Assembly (NCBI GenBank): GCA_028023455.1
Contig: JAQFVV010000281.1
Span: 64,001 to 128,000 of the forward strand
Source: Epiperipatus broadwayi
Taxonomy: Eukaryota > Onychophora > Udeonychophora > Euonychophora > Peripatidae
Length of the DNA stretch: 64,000 nucleotides
Direction of reading: 5' to 3'
Shown here: positions 24,637 to 37,265 of the stretch, in pieces
How positions within the stretch are numbered: position 1 is the stretch's first letter
Layout of the letters: every line of letters starts with the position of its first letter
Notes under the pieces: model-generated
What the model was told of the DNA's origin: nothing
Databases searched by the model: none
Seen by the model: only the letters and a program-made list of their open reading frames with translations
Translations under genes and position numbers: made by a program

Positions 24637-25453
24637 CTAATATAGAAATAAAACAAACTAATTCCTTCTTTTTAAAACTTGATTTATTATGACTATAATC
24701 ATGAAAAAGGAATCCGATGTTTCGACTATTTTTTATAGTCTATTTCAAGGCACACTAAAATAAAATATATATACACAATAAATATCACATATTCCAAAAA
24801 AAAAATTAAAAAAAATTAAATTAATTAAAAATTACAAAATATAAAATATATCCATAACCAAAATTTTCTTTTTTTTTATACCTTATCTCACTCCCCTTAC
24901 CTATTACAATCACAACTTAAACACAACTAATTCCTTTTTAAAAATTCTATATATATAAAAATAAAAACTTTTTAATTAAAAACCTATTATTTTCTTTTAT
25001 CTTTTTCTATTAACATCCTATTTAATTCTGGATGAAAAATAAGCTGAAAATTGTCAAGATAACATTATACCAGAATTAAATAGGATGTTAATAGAAAAAG
25101 ATAAAAGAAAATAATAGGTTTTTAATTAAAACGTTTTTATTTGATATATATAGAATTTTTAAAAAGGAATTAGTTGTGTTTAAGTTGTGATTGTAATAGA
25201 TAAGGGGAGTGAGATAAGGTAAAAAAAAGAAAATTTTGGTTATGGATATATTTTATATTTTGTAATTTTTAATTAATTTAATTTTTTTTTTTTTTGGAAT
25301 ATGTGATATTTATTGTGTATATATATTTTATTTTAGTGTGCCTTGAAAAAGACTATAAAAATAGTCGAAACGTCGGATTCCTTTTTCATGATTATAGTCA
25401 TAATAAATCAAGTTTTAAAAAGAAGGAGTTAGTTTGTTTTATTTCTATATTAG
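24637..25453. mobile_element. 817-bp foldback element
   Basis: Left arm 24637-25031 is the near-perfect reverse complement of right arm 25070-25453, leaving a 38-bp loop. The outermost bases are CTAATATAGAAATAAAAC. Each arm contains GACTAT-A(n)-ATAGTC followed by GAAAC, the helix II and GAAA order of hammerhead motifs (plus strand about 25345-25375; mirror at about 24722-24754). The element has no coding capacity. It could be a MITE-like foldback or a head-to-head pair of short PLE/retrozyme-derived units. Confidence 0.85.
25333..25382 (+). ncRNA. degenerate hammerhead-like motif in foldback right arm
   Basis: CCTTGAAAAA takes the place of the CTGATGA box, then GACTAT-AAAA-ATAGTC, GAAAC and GTC followed by GGATTCC. 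Helix I pairs poorly, so activity is unlikely. The mirror copy is at 24716-24765 on the minus strand. Confidence 0.35.
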
Positions 25454-25681
25454 ATATATATGAACTATTTTGAAAAGAAGAACTATGTGTTGGATATATT
25501 AAATTATTAGAATTATACTACTAATAAACATTATAAAGTGTTACCAATAAGCTAAGAGAGGAAGAGAACCAACACTATAGTTACAATTAATTTATTTCTG
25601 ACATTAACATCTGTACACTCTCATCTTTCACTAAATTTTATTATCTTTAACTTCTCCACACTGTTGTATTTTTATGATCAG

Positions 25682-28600
25682 TAGTTGTGGAGTATGTGTT
25701 CAAGCACCACCAGGTGACATTGTGTTACCATCAAGAACCAGCCCGAAGCTTGCAAGTGATAAAATACTATCTGAAGGTGGCTGAAACTGACACATAAATA
25801 TGCCCGAGGCTATATATATGTGACAAATCTATCAAAAGTACAAATTATAAAAAAAACAAGAAAATGCTATAAAATTCAAATTAAAAAAAAAACAGAAATC
25901 AGTGAAAATATGCCAAACCCAAACCCCCTAAAATCAAGAATTCTTTGCTTATATCGAAAAATAAAATAAAGATTGTCAGTGAAACAATTGAAAGTACTTC
26001 TGGTAAAGAATATATTATTTAATTTTGAATACTATGTTAAATATATTTGTTTGAATTATTATTATATAATTTAAAAATACAGACATTTAATGGTTGTAGT
26101 TATTTATATATATATGTCTGCCACAAATTCATTGAAAGTACAAATTATAAAAAAACAACAACAAGAAAATGCTATAAAATTCAAATAAAAAAAGCAGAAT
26201 TCGGTGAAAATATGCCAAACAGACCGCTCCTAGAATTAAGAATTCTTCACTTATATTGAAAAATAAAATGCCTGAAGCTATATATATATATATATATTCT
26301 TAAAATTTATTAAAAGTACAAATTATCAAAAAAAACCAAGAAAATGCTATAAAATTCAAATTAAAAAAACAGAAATCGGAAGGAAGAAAATCCAAAAACA
26401 GAATTTCATTAAATTATTTAGCTTCCAACATTTGCAAATATTCATCTATGATGACACTCAAAATCAATTAATTGTCTCTGCTTTGAAATTATGGCATACC
26501 ATTTAAATTAATCAATATTTAAAAAAAGCAATACACAAAAAATAATTACCAACATAAAATCTACCCCTCCTCCAAAAATAGCTGAAATTGACAAATTAAG
26601 TTGATGGTGTAGTTTTCAAAAATATACTAAATGCTTAAAAAAATAAAAAAACTTTCAACATTTGCAAATCATTTAAATTCATCAATATTTAAAAAATAAA
26701 AAGCAATTCACAAAAAATAATTACCAATGTCTTTTCAGGCATTTTGATGTTTACAGTTTTTTCAGTTCAAGAAATTGTTTTTTATGTAAAAAGTTGGTAC
26801 CAAAAAGTCTATCACATCACATTTCATTTTGCATTGCAATAAAAAAAGATTATTTGCCACATTAAAATCCATTAGCTATCAAAAAATAAAATGAATTAAA
26901 AATCCATTAGCTTTTACAACTTTTCTTTAAAATTATAAAATTTAGCTTAGTAGGCACTTGGATGTTTTCAGCATAAAAATCGATTAAAAAGAATGTTATT
27001 ATTTTGATTTTGAGCTCACATTTTTAGAGAACAGATTTTAACACAAATAGTAACAGAAGATTAAGTAATGGTGGTTATTTGGTTTAAAAAATACAGCAAT
27101 GATTGTAAAAATTAAGAGCAGACTACAATTAGCAAACAATTATAGTTCTGCAAAAAATAGACAAAAAGAATGTTCAAATTTGTAGGTTTTTGATGCAAAA
27201 TAAATTATTTAGAAAAACATTTAAAATTTGAAGCTTATTCAAATTAAACATCTTAACGTAGCTCAACAAAGTGATTCCCAAGAGAATGAAAAATGGCACT
27301 GAGAAGAAAGCATTTACTTTAACTCTCAGCCGAATTTATTTTTAAAATTACTATTAAACATACTTGCAAAAGTTAGAAACTGGTAAATAGTTGCTTGAAC
27401 ATTTCATCATATATATATATGAGATTCTTAGAAAAATACTGAATTAATTCCATACGCATATACCAATTAAAGATTTAAAAAGAGAAATATAATTGCACCG
27501 TAATATATTAGATCACAGTTTGTACTTATTAATGAAATATGATGTAATAGACATTTCACATGAAAAAAATAATTTCCAAAGATGACAAATTTAATCAAAA
27601 TGTAACTGAACAAGTCTTTTGAAATAACTGCTTTGTTTAATATGACATGTTAATTATTTTGTACTGCCAGAAGTACAAGTTGTTGGGATTAGTTATATTT
27701 TTTTGGCAGGGTTAATATGGAATATTTTCTTAAGCAGATGAATACAACATCAAACATGAACAAACTTTCAGGCAATATTTTAAAATTCAGTGCTGAAATA
27801 TCAGTAGCAGCTGAAATTTAAGTATCATCTTTTTCATAATCTTTTTTACTCAAAATGATAAAAATTTGGGATCTCCCAAAGACAGAACATGAATCAGTGA
27901 GTTCCTCCAAAGTAAAGTGTTCTGTATTTTCAAAAATTGTGTCAATGGCCATCAAACGAAACTTTATGTGAGTCCAAGGGCACAGTGGAGGTGCAACGTT
28001 TTTGCATGTCAATGTTCCATAGCACCTTGGAAAGGAATCTGGTTTGAAGATTGTAAATTGTCATTTATCATTTACTACTTGAGTAAAAACCAATTGATTT
28101 TGCAATCAGGAAAAAATGATATGGATTTGGTCAAGAAGACTGTCATTGCATGGATACAGTATTTGAGAGAAGCCTGTAAGAAAATCTGCTAGCTTGCCCA
28201 TCCTCAAAAATTGGAGGCCCAAAAAAAATTGTAGAGGTCGACGAAACATTATTTACTAAACACAAAAACCAACAGAAGAATTCTTCCACAACAATAGTTA
28301 TTTGGAGGTTTATATAGAGAAACAAAACAGTGTTCATTGTTGCTATTCCATCTTGAACAGCATCTGTTCTTCTAGATGCCATTAAACATGTAGTACTGGT
28401 ATTCTCCATATATTCTGATGGCTGGAAGTCCTACAAAAGTAATGAATTGAATGCTGCAGGTTATCAACATTTCAAAGTAAATCATTCTAACAATAATTGT
28501 GATCCTTCTGCTGGAGCCATACTCAAAATGTAAAAAAACTTTGAAGGCTATTAAAATGGCACAATAAATGAGAGAGAGGGATCACTCAATGTTACCTGAA

Positions 28601-30240
28601 TTCATATTTAGATGAATTCGTGTGGTGATGATTGCTTCATGGTGAAGATCTATTTGATGTGATATTGCAAGCCATTAATATATAATCAGCCTAAATTTTA
28701 CAATTTCTGAATTATAATCTGCGAATTTCTGCCATTTTTGCTGTATTTTTTTAAAATCAAATAACCACTGTTTTTTAATCTTCTGTTATTATTTAATGTT
28801 AACATCTGTTTCAATAAGCTTCAAAATTTGAATGTTTTTTTAAATAATTTATTTTGGGCCAAAGACCTGCAAATTTGAAGCTTCTTTTTCTCTATTTTTT
28901 GCAGGCTATAATTGTTTGCTAATTCTAATTTGCTCTTAATTTCTACAATCATTGCCATATTTTTTAAAACCAAATAACTACCATTACTTAATCTTCTGTT
29001 ACTATTTGTGTTAAAATCTGTTCTCTAAAAATGTAAACTCCAAATCAAAATAATAATGTTCTTTTTTTCTGGATTTTTATGCTGAAAACATCCAAGTGCC
29101 TACTAAGCTAAATTTTATAATTTTAAAGAAAAGTTGTAAAAGCTAATGGATTTTTAATTCATTTTATTTTTTGATAGCTAATGGATTTTAATGTGGCAAA
29201 TAATCTTTTTCTATTGCAATGCAAAATGAAATGTGATGTGATAGACTTTTTGGTACCAACTTTTTACATAAAAAACAATTTCTTGAACTGAAAAAACTGT
29301 AAACATCAAAATGCCTGAAAAGACATTGGTAATTATTTTTTGTGAATTGCTTTTTATTTTTTAAATATTGATAAATTTAAATGATTTGAACATGTTGAAA
29401 GTCGTTTATTTTTAAGTATTTAGTATATTTTTGAAAACTATGCCATCAACTTAATTTGCCAATTTCAGCTATTTTGGGGGGAGGTGTAGATTTTACATTG
29501 GTCATTATTTTTTGTGTATTGCTTTTTATTTTTTAAATATTGATGAATTTAAATGATATGCCATAATTTCAAAGCAGAGACAATTTATTGATTTTGAGTG
29601 TGATCATAGATGTATATTTACAAGTGTTGGAAGCTAAATAATTTGATGAAATTCTGTAGTTGGGTTTCCTGCTTTCTGATTTCTTTTTTTTATTTAAATT
29701 TTATAGCATTTTCTAGTTTTTTTTATAATTTGTACTTTTAATGGATTTATGGCATATATATATATAGCTTCAGGCATTTTAGTTTTTGATATAAGTAAAT
29801 AATTCTTGATTTTAGGGGGGAGGGTCTGTTTGGCATATTTTCACTGAATTCTTCTTTTTTTAATTTGAATTTTATAGCATTTTTTTATTTTTTATTTATA
29901 ATTTGTACTTTTCATGGATTTGTGGCATATATATAGCCTCAGACATTTTTATTTTTTGATGTAAGTGAAGAATTCTTGATTCTATGGGGGTTGGTCTTTG
30001 GCATATTTTCACCGAATTCTGATGTTTTTTCATTTGAAATTTTATAGCATGTTCTAGGTTTTTTTATAATTTGTACTTTCGATGGATTTGTCACATATAT
30101 ATATATAGCCTCATACATTTTTATTTGTCAATTTCAGTCACTTTCAGATAGTATTTTATCACTTGCAAGCTTCAGGTCAGTTCCTGATGGTACCACAGTG
30201 TCACCTGGTGGCGATTGAGCACATACTCTGCAACTACCTC
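25682..30240 (+). mobile_element. Merlin (IS1016/ISXO2-like) DNA transposon with giant TIRs
   Basis: The element is bounded by an 8-bp direct repeat ATGATCAG at 25674-25681 and 30241-30248, the target duplication size of Merlin elements. The ends TAGTTG(T/C)(G/A)GAGTATGTG are mirrored, and homology of the arms continues inwards to about 27255 on the left and from about 28795 on the right, so the terminal inverted repeats are about 1.5 kb. The unique centre carries a transposase relic on the plus strand. Within the arms, three roughly 150-170-bp subterminal repeats (TAAAAGTACAAATTAT...AAGAATTCTT) sit on each side. The left end lacks about three bases present on the right. Confidence 0.8.
27900..28670 (+). 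pseudogene. Merlin-type DDE transposase, decayed
   Basis: The frame at 27917-28192 gives WRCNVFACQCSIAPWKGIWFE, similar to the zinc-ribbon and following part of ISXO2-like transposases. After a stop, KIGGPKKIVEVDETLFTKHK (first catalytic Asp codon at about 28240) and then, around 28405-28440, IYSDGWKSY (second Asp) followed by HFKVNHS are the hallmark motifs of the family. The region where the third acidic residue belongs (near 28520-28560) is disrupted by a stop. A DEFVW-like piece follows near 28612. At least four stops make the gene non-functional. The minus-strand 88-codon frame over it is a shadow. Confidence 0.8.
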
Positions 30241-30249
30241 ATGATCAGA

Positions 30250-32033
30250 AATGCATGGAATAAACAGTATTATTGATTTAATTCATTTATAATACGTAAT
30301 TGTAAAACAATAAGTTCATGAGCACTTTATTCAAAATTGGAAAATTACAGGTTCAGGGTTCAAATCAAGAATGCAAAATTTCTATTGGTCATCTTATAAA
30401 TTTATTGTTGACAAATGACTGCTAGCCCAGTGATTATAATTTAAGTAGATATTCCACTTGATCTCTGAGCTAATACCTACTTTTCATTGACCAATAATAA
30501 TAATGAAATCTTATAAATTACTAAACAGTTAATTAAAATAGAATATGCTATAATCTTTAAATTTTGAACAAGATTATTATTGCCTGGGAGCATATTCAAA
30601 TACCAGGAGTGCGAAAAGGGATTTTATGTCCACTCAACATATTAGTCGCCAAGCAATAAATTTATGAAAATGAAAATAACAATTAATTTAAAAGTAAATC
30701 TGTGCATAATATGTAAAGCAAGTTAGGAATGTTTCTTTAAAGCAAATTTTATATTTCATCAGAAAATATCTATTAATAATTAAACTTTTGCAATGTGTCT
30801 GTATCAAAATAAGCAATAAACATTTATTTAAAATTGCATTCGATTTAAATTTCTGGATTTTGGGGATACCAAAGCACTAAGACACAACACCAAATTTAAT
30901 TAACACATAACATTTAATAACAAATCATGTTATAAACTACAAAAATTGAGTTTGACATAGAGTGGATTTACAATAGCTATGGATAATATGATTCATCTTT
31001 GTGCTTGAGGCATTTCTAATGGCATGCTTCTATCAACCATAGCTTTGCATGGACTTAAACAAAATAAAAAAATAAAAAAATATCTCAACCAGTTATATTT
31101 TTGCTGGTTTAGAAATGTTGCCCTGGGAGACAAGCCTAAATAACTATTTACCACATCAGCCCTTAAAATAAGCAATTTCTAAAGTAACTTTTAATTGATT
31201 CTACTCATGAAAAGAAATATATGTCTCTGATTGCTACTGGCTTTACAAACCAAATATTGTGCATCTTTCACAGTCACACCAATCTAACTAACCATTCAGG
31301 TTTAAACTTACAACTTTTAGTTATTCTTTTTAATTATCACTTCTCTGTTTATTTGAAAAGTTAACTTTCTAATTACAAACTAATTAACTATTCGAGAATC
31401 ACACACACAGTCAACACTTTCTATGTGTTCAACACGTGTAACAAATCATTAATCCATTATGAGCCAGTTATGATTCACATTGCTTATTTAGGCTTTTAAC
31501 ATTAACTTTAAATTTTGAAAGGTTATCGGTCTTATAAGTAATGGCAAGTAAAACTCAGCCAAGGCATTATACATCAATTCGTGATTCCCACTTAAATTAA
31601 AATGTGTCCTGAAATAGGTAATACACTTCAATGGGAGTTACACAATGACGAGCCAGTAAGTTACAAATTTTTATACAAAGAAAATAGGACTATAAAATAT
31701 GCATCCATAAGGAAAGTAAGACCACAAAGCAACACATCTGTGATGGCATGAATCTGGGGCACTCCTACTATATGAGGCCTATAAGACATGTAAGGATTAA
31801 GGTTGCTAAACATATAAATATGGGCATGTGCCTATCACTATTATAAATATAACCTAGAATATGAGATACATCCTCGATCTCTTAATACATTATTAAAATA
31901 CTTAATACCTATATTGGTGAGAGAGCTATGTGCAACCTCAACCCTCATGACAGTGATAACTTAGCATACCTTGAACAAACATGGTCATTCATAAACAATA
32001 ATTAATTTTTAGAGAACAGCGTTTGAACACCCA
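30250..32033 (-). repeat. 1.8-kb dispersed repeat, copy B (LTR candidate)
   Basis: Same orientation and order as 15964-17913. Its left end is cut by the Merlin insertion at 30240. Read on the minus strand it begins TGGGTGTTCAAACGCTG, comparable with TGAGAGTTCAAACCCTG in copy A. Confidence 0.75.
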
Positions 32034-32435
32034 CTTAATACTATAATAATCTGGGTTAAGATTAGCTTTAGGCACTATTTCGTTTATTATTTCTAAATAA
32101 TACATGGGCAATTTAAAAGTATTGCAGTTTGTAATGTTAATTGACTATTTATTAGTCTGCATTACAGTGACATGTTTATTTCACGTTTAAAGAAGTGTAT
32201 TTAAACTTCATTGTATCAATATTTCATACACAGTAGTCAAGTTGCAAGCTTTAAGTGTCCATATATATTCAATGGACCATTAGTAAGAATGGATTTCCAT
32301 TCTTGCTATTAAAAGGTTGAAGGTTGCCTTGACAGCAGTGAGAAATATTGATTACTATATTTTACTGTGAATGTTTAAGTGGTTACTGGTTGAAATTTAA
32401 TTATATATCTATATTTTAATGGGCTTGTTGATTTC

Positions 32436-32690
32436 AGAAGAGATAGGGGGAGTGCATCTTACTATGGTCGGACTTTGGGTCTTTGGATAGGATGCAAGTG
32501 ATTACACGATGAAATACATAACCTATGATTGTACCCACTTCCAATAAACTAGCTATACCTATTTTTATTAACTTAGATACAATTTGGGTCAGTTCATCCA
32601 ATTCTCACCCCTTTCTAGCCACGTTATACCACAGTATTCAAACTCAGGGAGTAATTGCCTGAGCTCTCTTATCAGGTAAGGAGTTCACAC
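32436..32690 (-). repeat. 250-bp repeat shared with 15205-15455
   Basis: Blocks such as TAGGATGC, ATGATTG(C/T)ACC, CAGTTCAT and CAGTATTC(G/A)AACTCAG occur in the same order in both. Here it lies to the right of the long repeat, there to the left, consistent with opposite halves of one minus-strand LTR element. Confidence 0.7.
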
Positions 32691-32699
32691 TAATAGTAG

Positions 32700-34660
32700 T
32701 TATTGCACCTCTATATAGGTGATAATTAATTACCAAAAATCAATTAAGCATAAGATATATAAAAAAATATGTATGTGCAGTATAAGTATATATGTATTAA
32801 AAGTTATAATAAATGACTTAAATATGTATATGTATTTCCTCTATCATAATAATAATATTAATAGGTATAAAACTATATAAGATAATAATGTTTTTAATGG
32901 GTATGTGAATAATGAAGAACTATAAAGCTGATGATGGATATTGAAATAATGATGAGTTAGAGACCAAATTATAATAAATTATATAAACATTTATTGACTA
33001 ACAAAAAATATAAAGTACGAATAACAATTAAATCTGATACATGTAATTTATTTTGTCAAGGATGAATCTCTACCATATCGATATCTATAATGATATTAAT
33101 AAAAATAAAACCTTGCCCTAAACCCAATGGTAGAAGTTCATGTATTTGACTAATTATTTACAACAACGAAAATGTAAAATTATAATATGTATATGTGATT
33201 TCGATTTGAGCTGGCTAATTTAAAATATGTATACAAGCATAACAACAAAAAAATATATCTTTGTTGTCTAGATAAATCAATGATTATAAATCATTGATTT
33301 ATAAAAGCAATGCAAAAGTAAGCTTAATTAATAATAAATAAAAAAAATCTATCATTGTGTTTTGTTTACTACGAGATAATATTAAAATTTCTTACCTCTT
33401 AATTTCCTATATGTTGTCAAAAGTCAGTCAGATGGGGAGGTCAAAATTATTAATTTTTTTATTCTTTATACAATTAAAGATGATAATATATATATATATT
33501 TAAATCTAATTTTTCCCCTCATTACTCTCATACAGAGTTTCTCCAAAATTATACACATTAGCTTCCATTTGTAGAAAACAAAATTAATGCATAAAATTTA
33601 TAATAGAGAAAATAATAAAACAAAAATCACAATTTTTGTCCCATTATGTTAATTAAAGTTGGATGAGTCTGCTGGGAACCGTTTATTTGCTAAATAAATT
33701 CCTATGAATGGAGATAAAGTTCTGCTCCCAGAAGAATAAAATTTCTTGTCTGGGTCAAAAAATAATAATATTCTACAATTATCCTGTCTTGGATTTGGTT
33801 AGGCATTTTATTTAAAGCAAAGATGGTTTTCAAGTTTCTTCTAAATGGGAAGGTAAAATCTTTAACTTTTAATGGCTTTATTGATGACGGATTATTACCC
33901 CATAGTACAAACTTTTCAGCAAGCAACCATGATATAAAAATAATATATATTGATTCATTTGCTTCTCAAGATTTCAATGACAATATTATTATATATCAAA
34001 ACAATTAATTTTGAATATTACTGCAACATGTAAATTTAATTAAAATTGTCTAAGTAGTAAATAATTAAATTTTTACTTTCAAATTAGTTCTTCCATTTCA
34101 AATAATTACTTCAAAAAATTCAACTTTCAATAATTTTGATTAATATTAAAAAATATATATATTTAAATTCGAACATTCACATCTATTTTGTATTCGAATT
34201 TATTTTTAAGCAGAAAAAAAAATAATGTTCTATCTTCAAATGCAGAAGACAGTATAACAATTAATACTGCATTGTAGGTTGTGTGAAGTTTTTTTAAGCA
34301 TTTTAACCTTGACATTTCCTATTGTTTAACAGACATAATATAAATAAATGGGATTATAAATAAAAAATAATAATTTATAAATATTTTAAATTTCATTTCC
34401 ACAAATGGTTGCTATGTGTTTAGATATTAATTTAGTCATTGTTTTCTTGAGGCTTATGTTCAAGTTTTTGATGTTGTCACCCCCAATTATTAACATATAA
34501 TACATTTTATTCCAGTGTTAATATACCTATCTGTTTTTCCCTAGTAATTTAATGGCTTTTATTACTTGTTTAGAAATAAAAAGATGTTTATACACATGTA
34601 TATGTTGGAAAGAAAAAAAAAGTTAATATGACAATTTGCTTGGCAATTTATTGGTTAAGC
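32700..34660. other. intergenic, AT-rich
   Basis: No gene supported. A 74-codon minus-strand frame (33926-33702) encodes FTFPFRRNLKTIFALNKMPN and onward; it is compositionally protein-like but has no recognisable domain and no splice context I can defend. Confidence 0.4.
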
Positions 34661-34667
34661 ATATATG

Positions 34668-34745
34668 TTATGAGGCTCCAATTGGTAGAGTGTCTTAAAT
34701 AACTGAATGGTGTGGCAGGTTGTAGCTCATCACTACAATATATAT
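34668..34745 (+). repeat. tRNA-like SINE head candidate
   Basis: AGGCTCCAATTGGTAGAGTG (34672-34691) resembles the D-arm/box A of a tRNA with one extra C, and GGTTGTAGCTCATC lies about 27 bases further on, where a box B would be, but matches it poorly. Followed by an AT-rich tail. Could be a decayed tRNA-derived SINE; the RTE LINE 500 bp downstream is the type of element that mobilises such SINEs. Confidence 0.35.
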
Positions 34746-35216
34746 GTAATTGTAATTGTATAATTGTATATATGTATTAAAAATATTTATCATTTACACA
34801 AACATTCATTCTGCTTTATCAGGCACTGAGAAGAAAGACCATGTTTCTTGATCTTAAATTCAGAGATAAAAAGCCAATAAACTCACCATGATGGCTAATG
34901 CGTGTTGGTCAGCAGCCCACATCCATGTTCGTGTACTATATGAATAATCACATAGTAATAACAGCTGCAATGACAAAAACGTATGGAGTGGACATGAAGA
35001 ATTTGCCCTGCTCTGTTCCTTTAAGACCTCCAAGAGGAATCAAAGGATATTTTTTCAGATAATAGCAAACTCCAATTATGATAGACAAAAATAAAACATG
35101 GCCCTTATTACCAGGAGGCTGTAGAGTCGCCACCCAAGGCAGTGGTTGGTGGCCAAAGGAGGAGGGTTCTAAGAATCCCCTGAATGTGGACCCAGGCTGC
35201 CATTTGATGATGACTT

Positions 35217-36198
35217 TTATTTAGATACTCACAACTGCAGATCACTTTCAAGTGAAGGAAGATTGCAAGAGTTAAAAGAAGAACTGTTGTATATTAAATG
35301 AAACATTATTGGACTTTGTGAAGTTAGAAAAAAAGGTGAAAAGACAATTGATTTAAAAAGTGGACATATACACTATTATAAAGGCACACATATTGGAAAT
35401 ACAAGTGGAGTAGGATTCATTATAAATTAAAAGTGGAAGAACAATATTATGGAGATTGATAGTGTATTGGAGAGAGTGGCAAGATTAGTTATACAACTTA
35501 ATAGCAGATACCAAATGCAGATAATTCAGGTTTATGCCCCAACAAGTTCTCATAGTGATGAAGTAGTAGAAGATTTTTATATGGATGTACAAAAGGCTTT
35601 TGATCAAAGTAAACAACATTTTAAAATTGTTATGGGAGACTTTAATGCTAGTATTGGTAAACAAATGAAAGATGAAAGTGCTGTATGTAATTTTGGTTAT
35701 GGTAATAAAAATGAGAGAGGACATAGACTTGTGGAGTTTGCAAAAAAAGAAAAACTTTATATTATGAATTCTTTTTTTGAGAAAAATGTTAAAAGAAAAT
35801 GGACATGGAAGCAGCCAAATGAAGGTACAGCAGAATTGGATTATATTTTGACTAACAGGAAATACATATTTCAAGATTGTAATGTTCTTAATAAATTTAA
35901 AACAGGAAGTGATCATCGATTAGTAAGGTGTAAGATACATGCTAATGTAAAACTAGAGAGACAAAAATTATTAAGAAAAACAATATTTACAATTGATATT
36001 TTTAATCTTCAGAAACATTCTAATGAGTTTAAATTAGAACTTACAAATCAGTTTCAAGTATTAGCAGATTTTGAGCATGATTCAACTTTGAATGAAATTA
36101 ATATGAAAATAACTGATACACTTTTAAAAACTGCAACAAAGATAGCTGGTAGAAAAAAGCAACAATTGACTAATAAAATTTCTATTGAGACTAGATAA
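35217..36198 (+). pseudogene. RTE LINE endonuclease domain
   Basis: The N-terminal part (35217-35428) reads NCRSLSSEGRLQELKEELL then IIGLCEVRKKG (the catalytic Glu region) and GVGFIIN, with a TGA replacing Trp and a TAA before the main open frame at 35449. The 249-codon frame gives QVYAPT (residues 27-32), VMGDFNASIG (61-70), TWKQP near 119, DYILTNRKY (131-139) and GSDHRLVRC (153-161). These are the exonuclease-endonuclease-phosphatase motifs in their usual order, catalytic residues intact. It nicks target DNA to prime reverse transcription. The stop at 36196 separates it from the RT. Confidence 0.9.
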
Positions 36199-37265
36199 TT
36201 TATAAAGAAAAGAAGGAATATGAAGATATACAAAAATGATTCATTAAAAAGAATTGAATATCTCGAGTTTTGTAAAATGGTGTGGAAAAGAGTTGAAAAT
36301 GATATAAGAAAGTATAACTGTCAACTAGCAAGGAAAGCTGTAAAAGAGAATAAAAGTCTCAAGAATGTTAAACAATCATTTTGGTATTGGTAGAAAATTT
36401 ATATCTGCAATAAGAAAAAAAGTTGGAATTATACTTAAAAAGAGAGATGACATCATGAAATTGGTAGAAGATTTTTATCAAGAATTATATAGTAATAAAG
36501 AACAAGTACCTCCTATATTGCCCAGAATTTTAAATGAAGAAGTGAGACATGCAATTAAATGTATGAGGAAACGAAAGGCTCCAGGTAATGATGGAATTAT
36601 AATTGATATATTAACAGAAGCAGATGAAGAAATAAAATTTTTTTTAGCACAGTTATATACCAAATGTCTAAATGATAAAGATGTACTGGATGATTGGAAG
36701 AATGCAGTAATAATATTAATATTTTAGAGAGGTGATAAAGAAAATATTAGAAATTACAGACCTATCAGCCTTTTATCAGTTTTATATAATTTTTTTACCA
36801 AGATAATTACAACTCGTCTACAGAGAACATTGGATTTCCACCTACCAAGAGAACAAGCTGGATTTAAAAGTGGTTTTAGTATAGTAGATCATATCCAGGT
36901 ATTGAGGGAAGCTATAGAAAGGACAAATGAACATGAGTTGTCATGTTTTGGATTTGTAGATTATGAAAAGGCATTTGATTCTATAAACATTTTTTCAGTG
37001 ATTAAAGCATTGGATCATCAAAGTATATATCCAGGATATTGTCATATTTTAAAGAATATTTATAAAAATGCAACAGCAACATATGGATTACATAATGATA
37101 CTGGGAAAGTCAACATTGACAATGGTGTAAGACAAGGTGACTACATATTTCCAAAACTTTTTACAGCAGTGCTGCAAGAAATATTTTGTGGATTAAAATG
37201 TTAAACTAAAAGAGTGAAAGTAAATGGAGATTATTTAAGCCATTTATATTTTGCTGATGATGTAG
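36199..37265 (+). pseudogene. RTE LINE reverse transcriptase core
   Basis: After a linker in the endonuclease frame the RT lies in the frame of 36365. Motifs: KAPGNDGI (residues 71-78 of the 36365 frame), then past a TAG NYRPISLLS, then in the 36830-37204 frame AGFKSGFS, FVDYEKAFDSI (motif A, residues 42-52) and DNGVRQGDY (motif B). After another stop YFADD with the two catalytic Asp lies at 37247-37261. Apart from stops the active-site residues are all present, so this copy was probably inactivated recently relative to the other relics. The frame shifts directly after the FADD box. Confidence 0.9.

Noticed and set aside
27818-28409. Minus-strand frames of 64 and 88 codons in the Merlin centre
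   Set aside because: Both are antisense to the plus-strand transposase relic, whose catalytic motifs are recognisable.
15205-32690. One very large minus-strand LTR element spanning both long repeats with the gag at 21400-23690 inside
   Set aside because: The 250-bp block lies on opposite sides of the two long repeats and the primer-site-like sequence follows the left one, which does not fit 5' and 3' LTRs of a single insertion.
35485-35916. 143-codon minus-strand frame
   Set aside because: Shadow of the LINE endonuclease on the plus strand.
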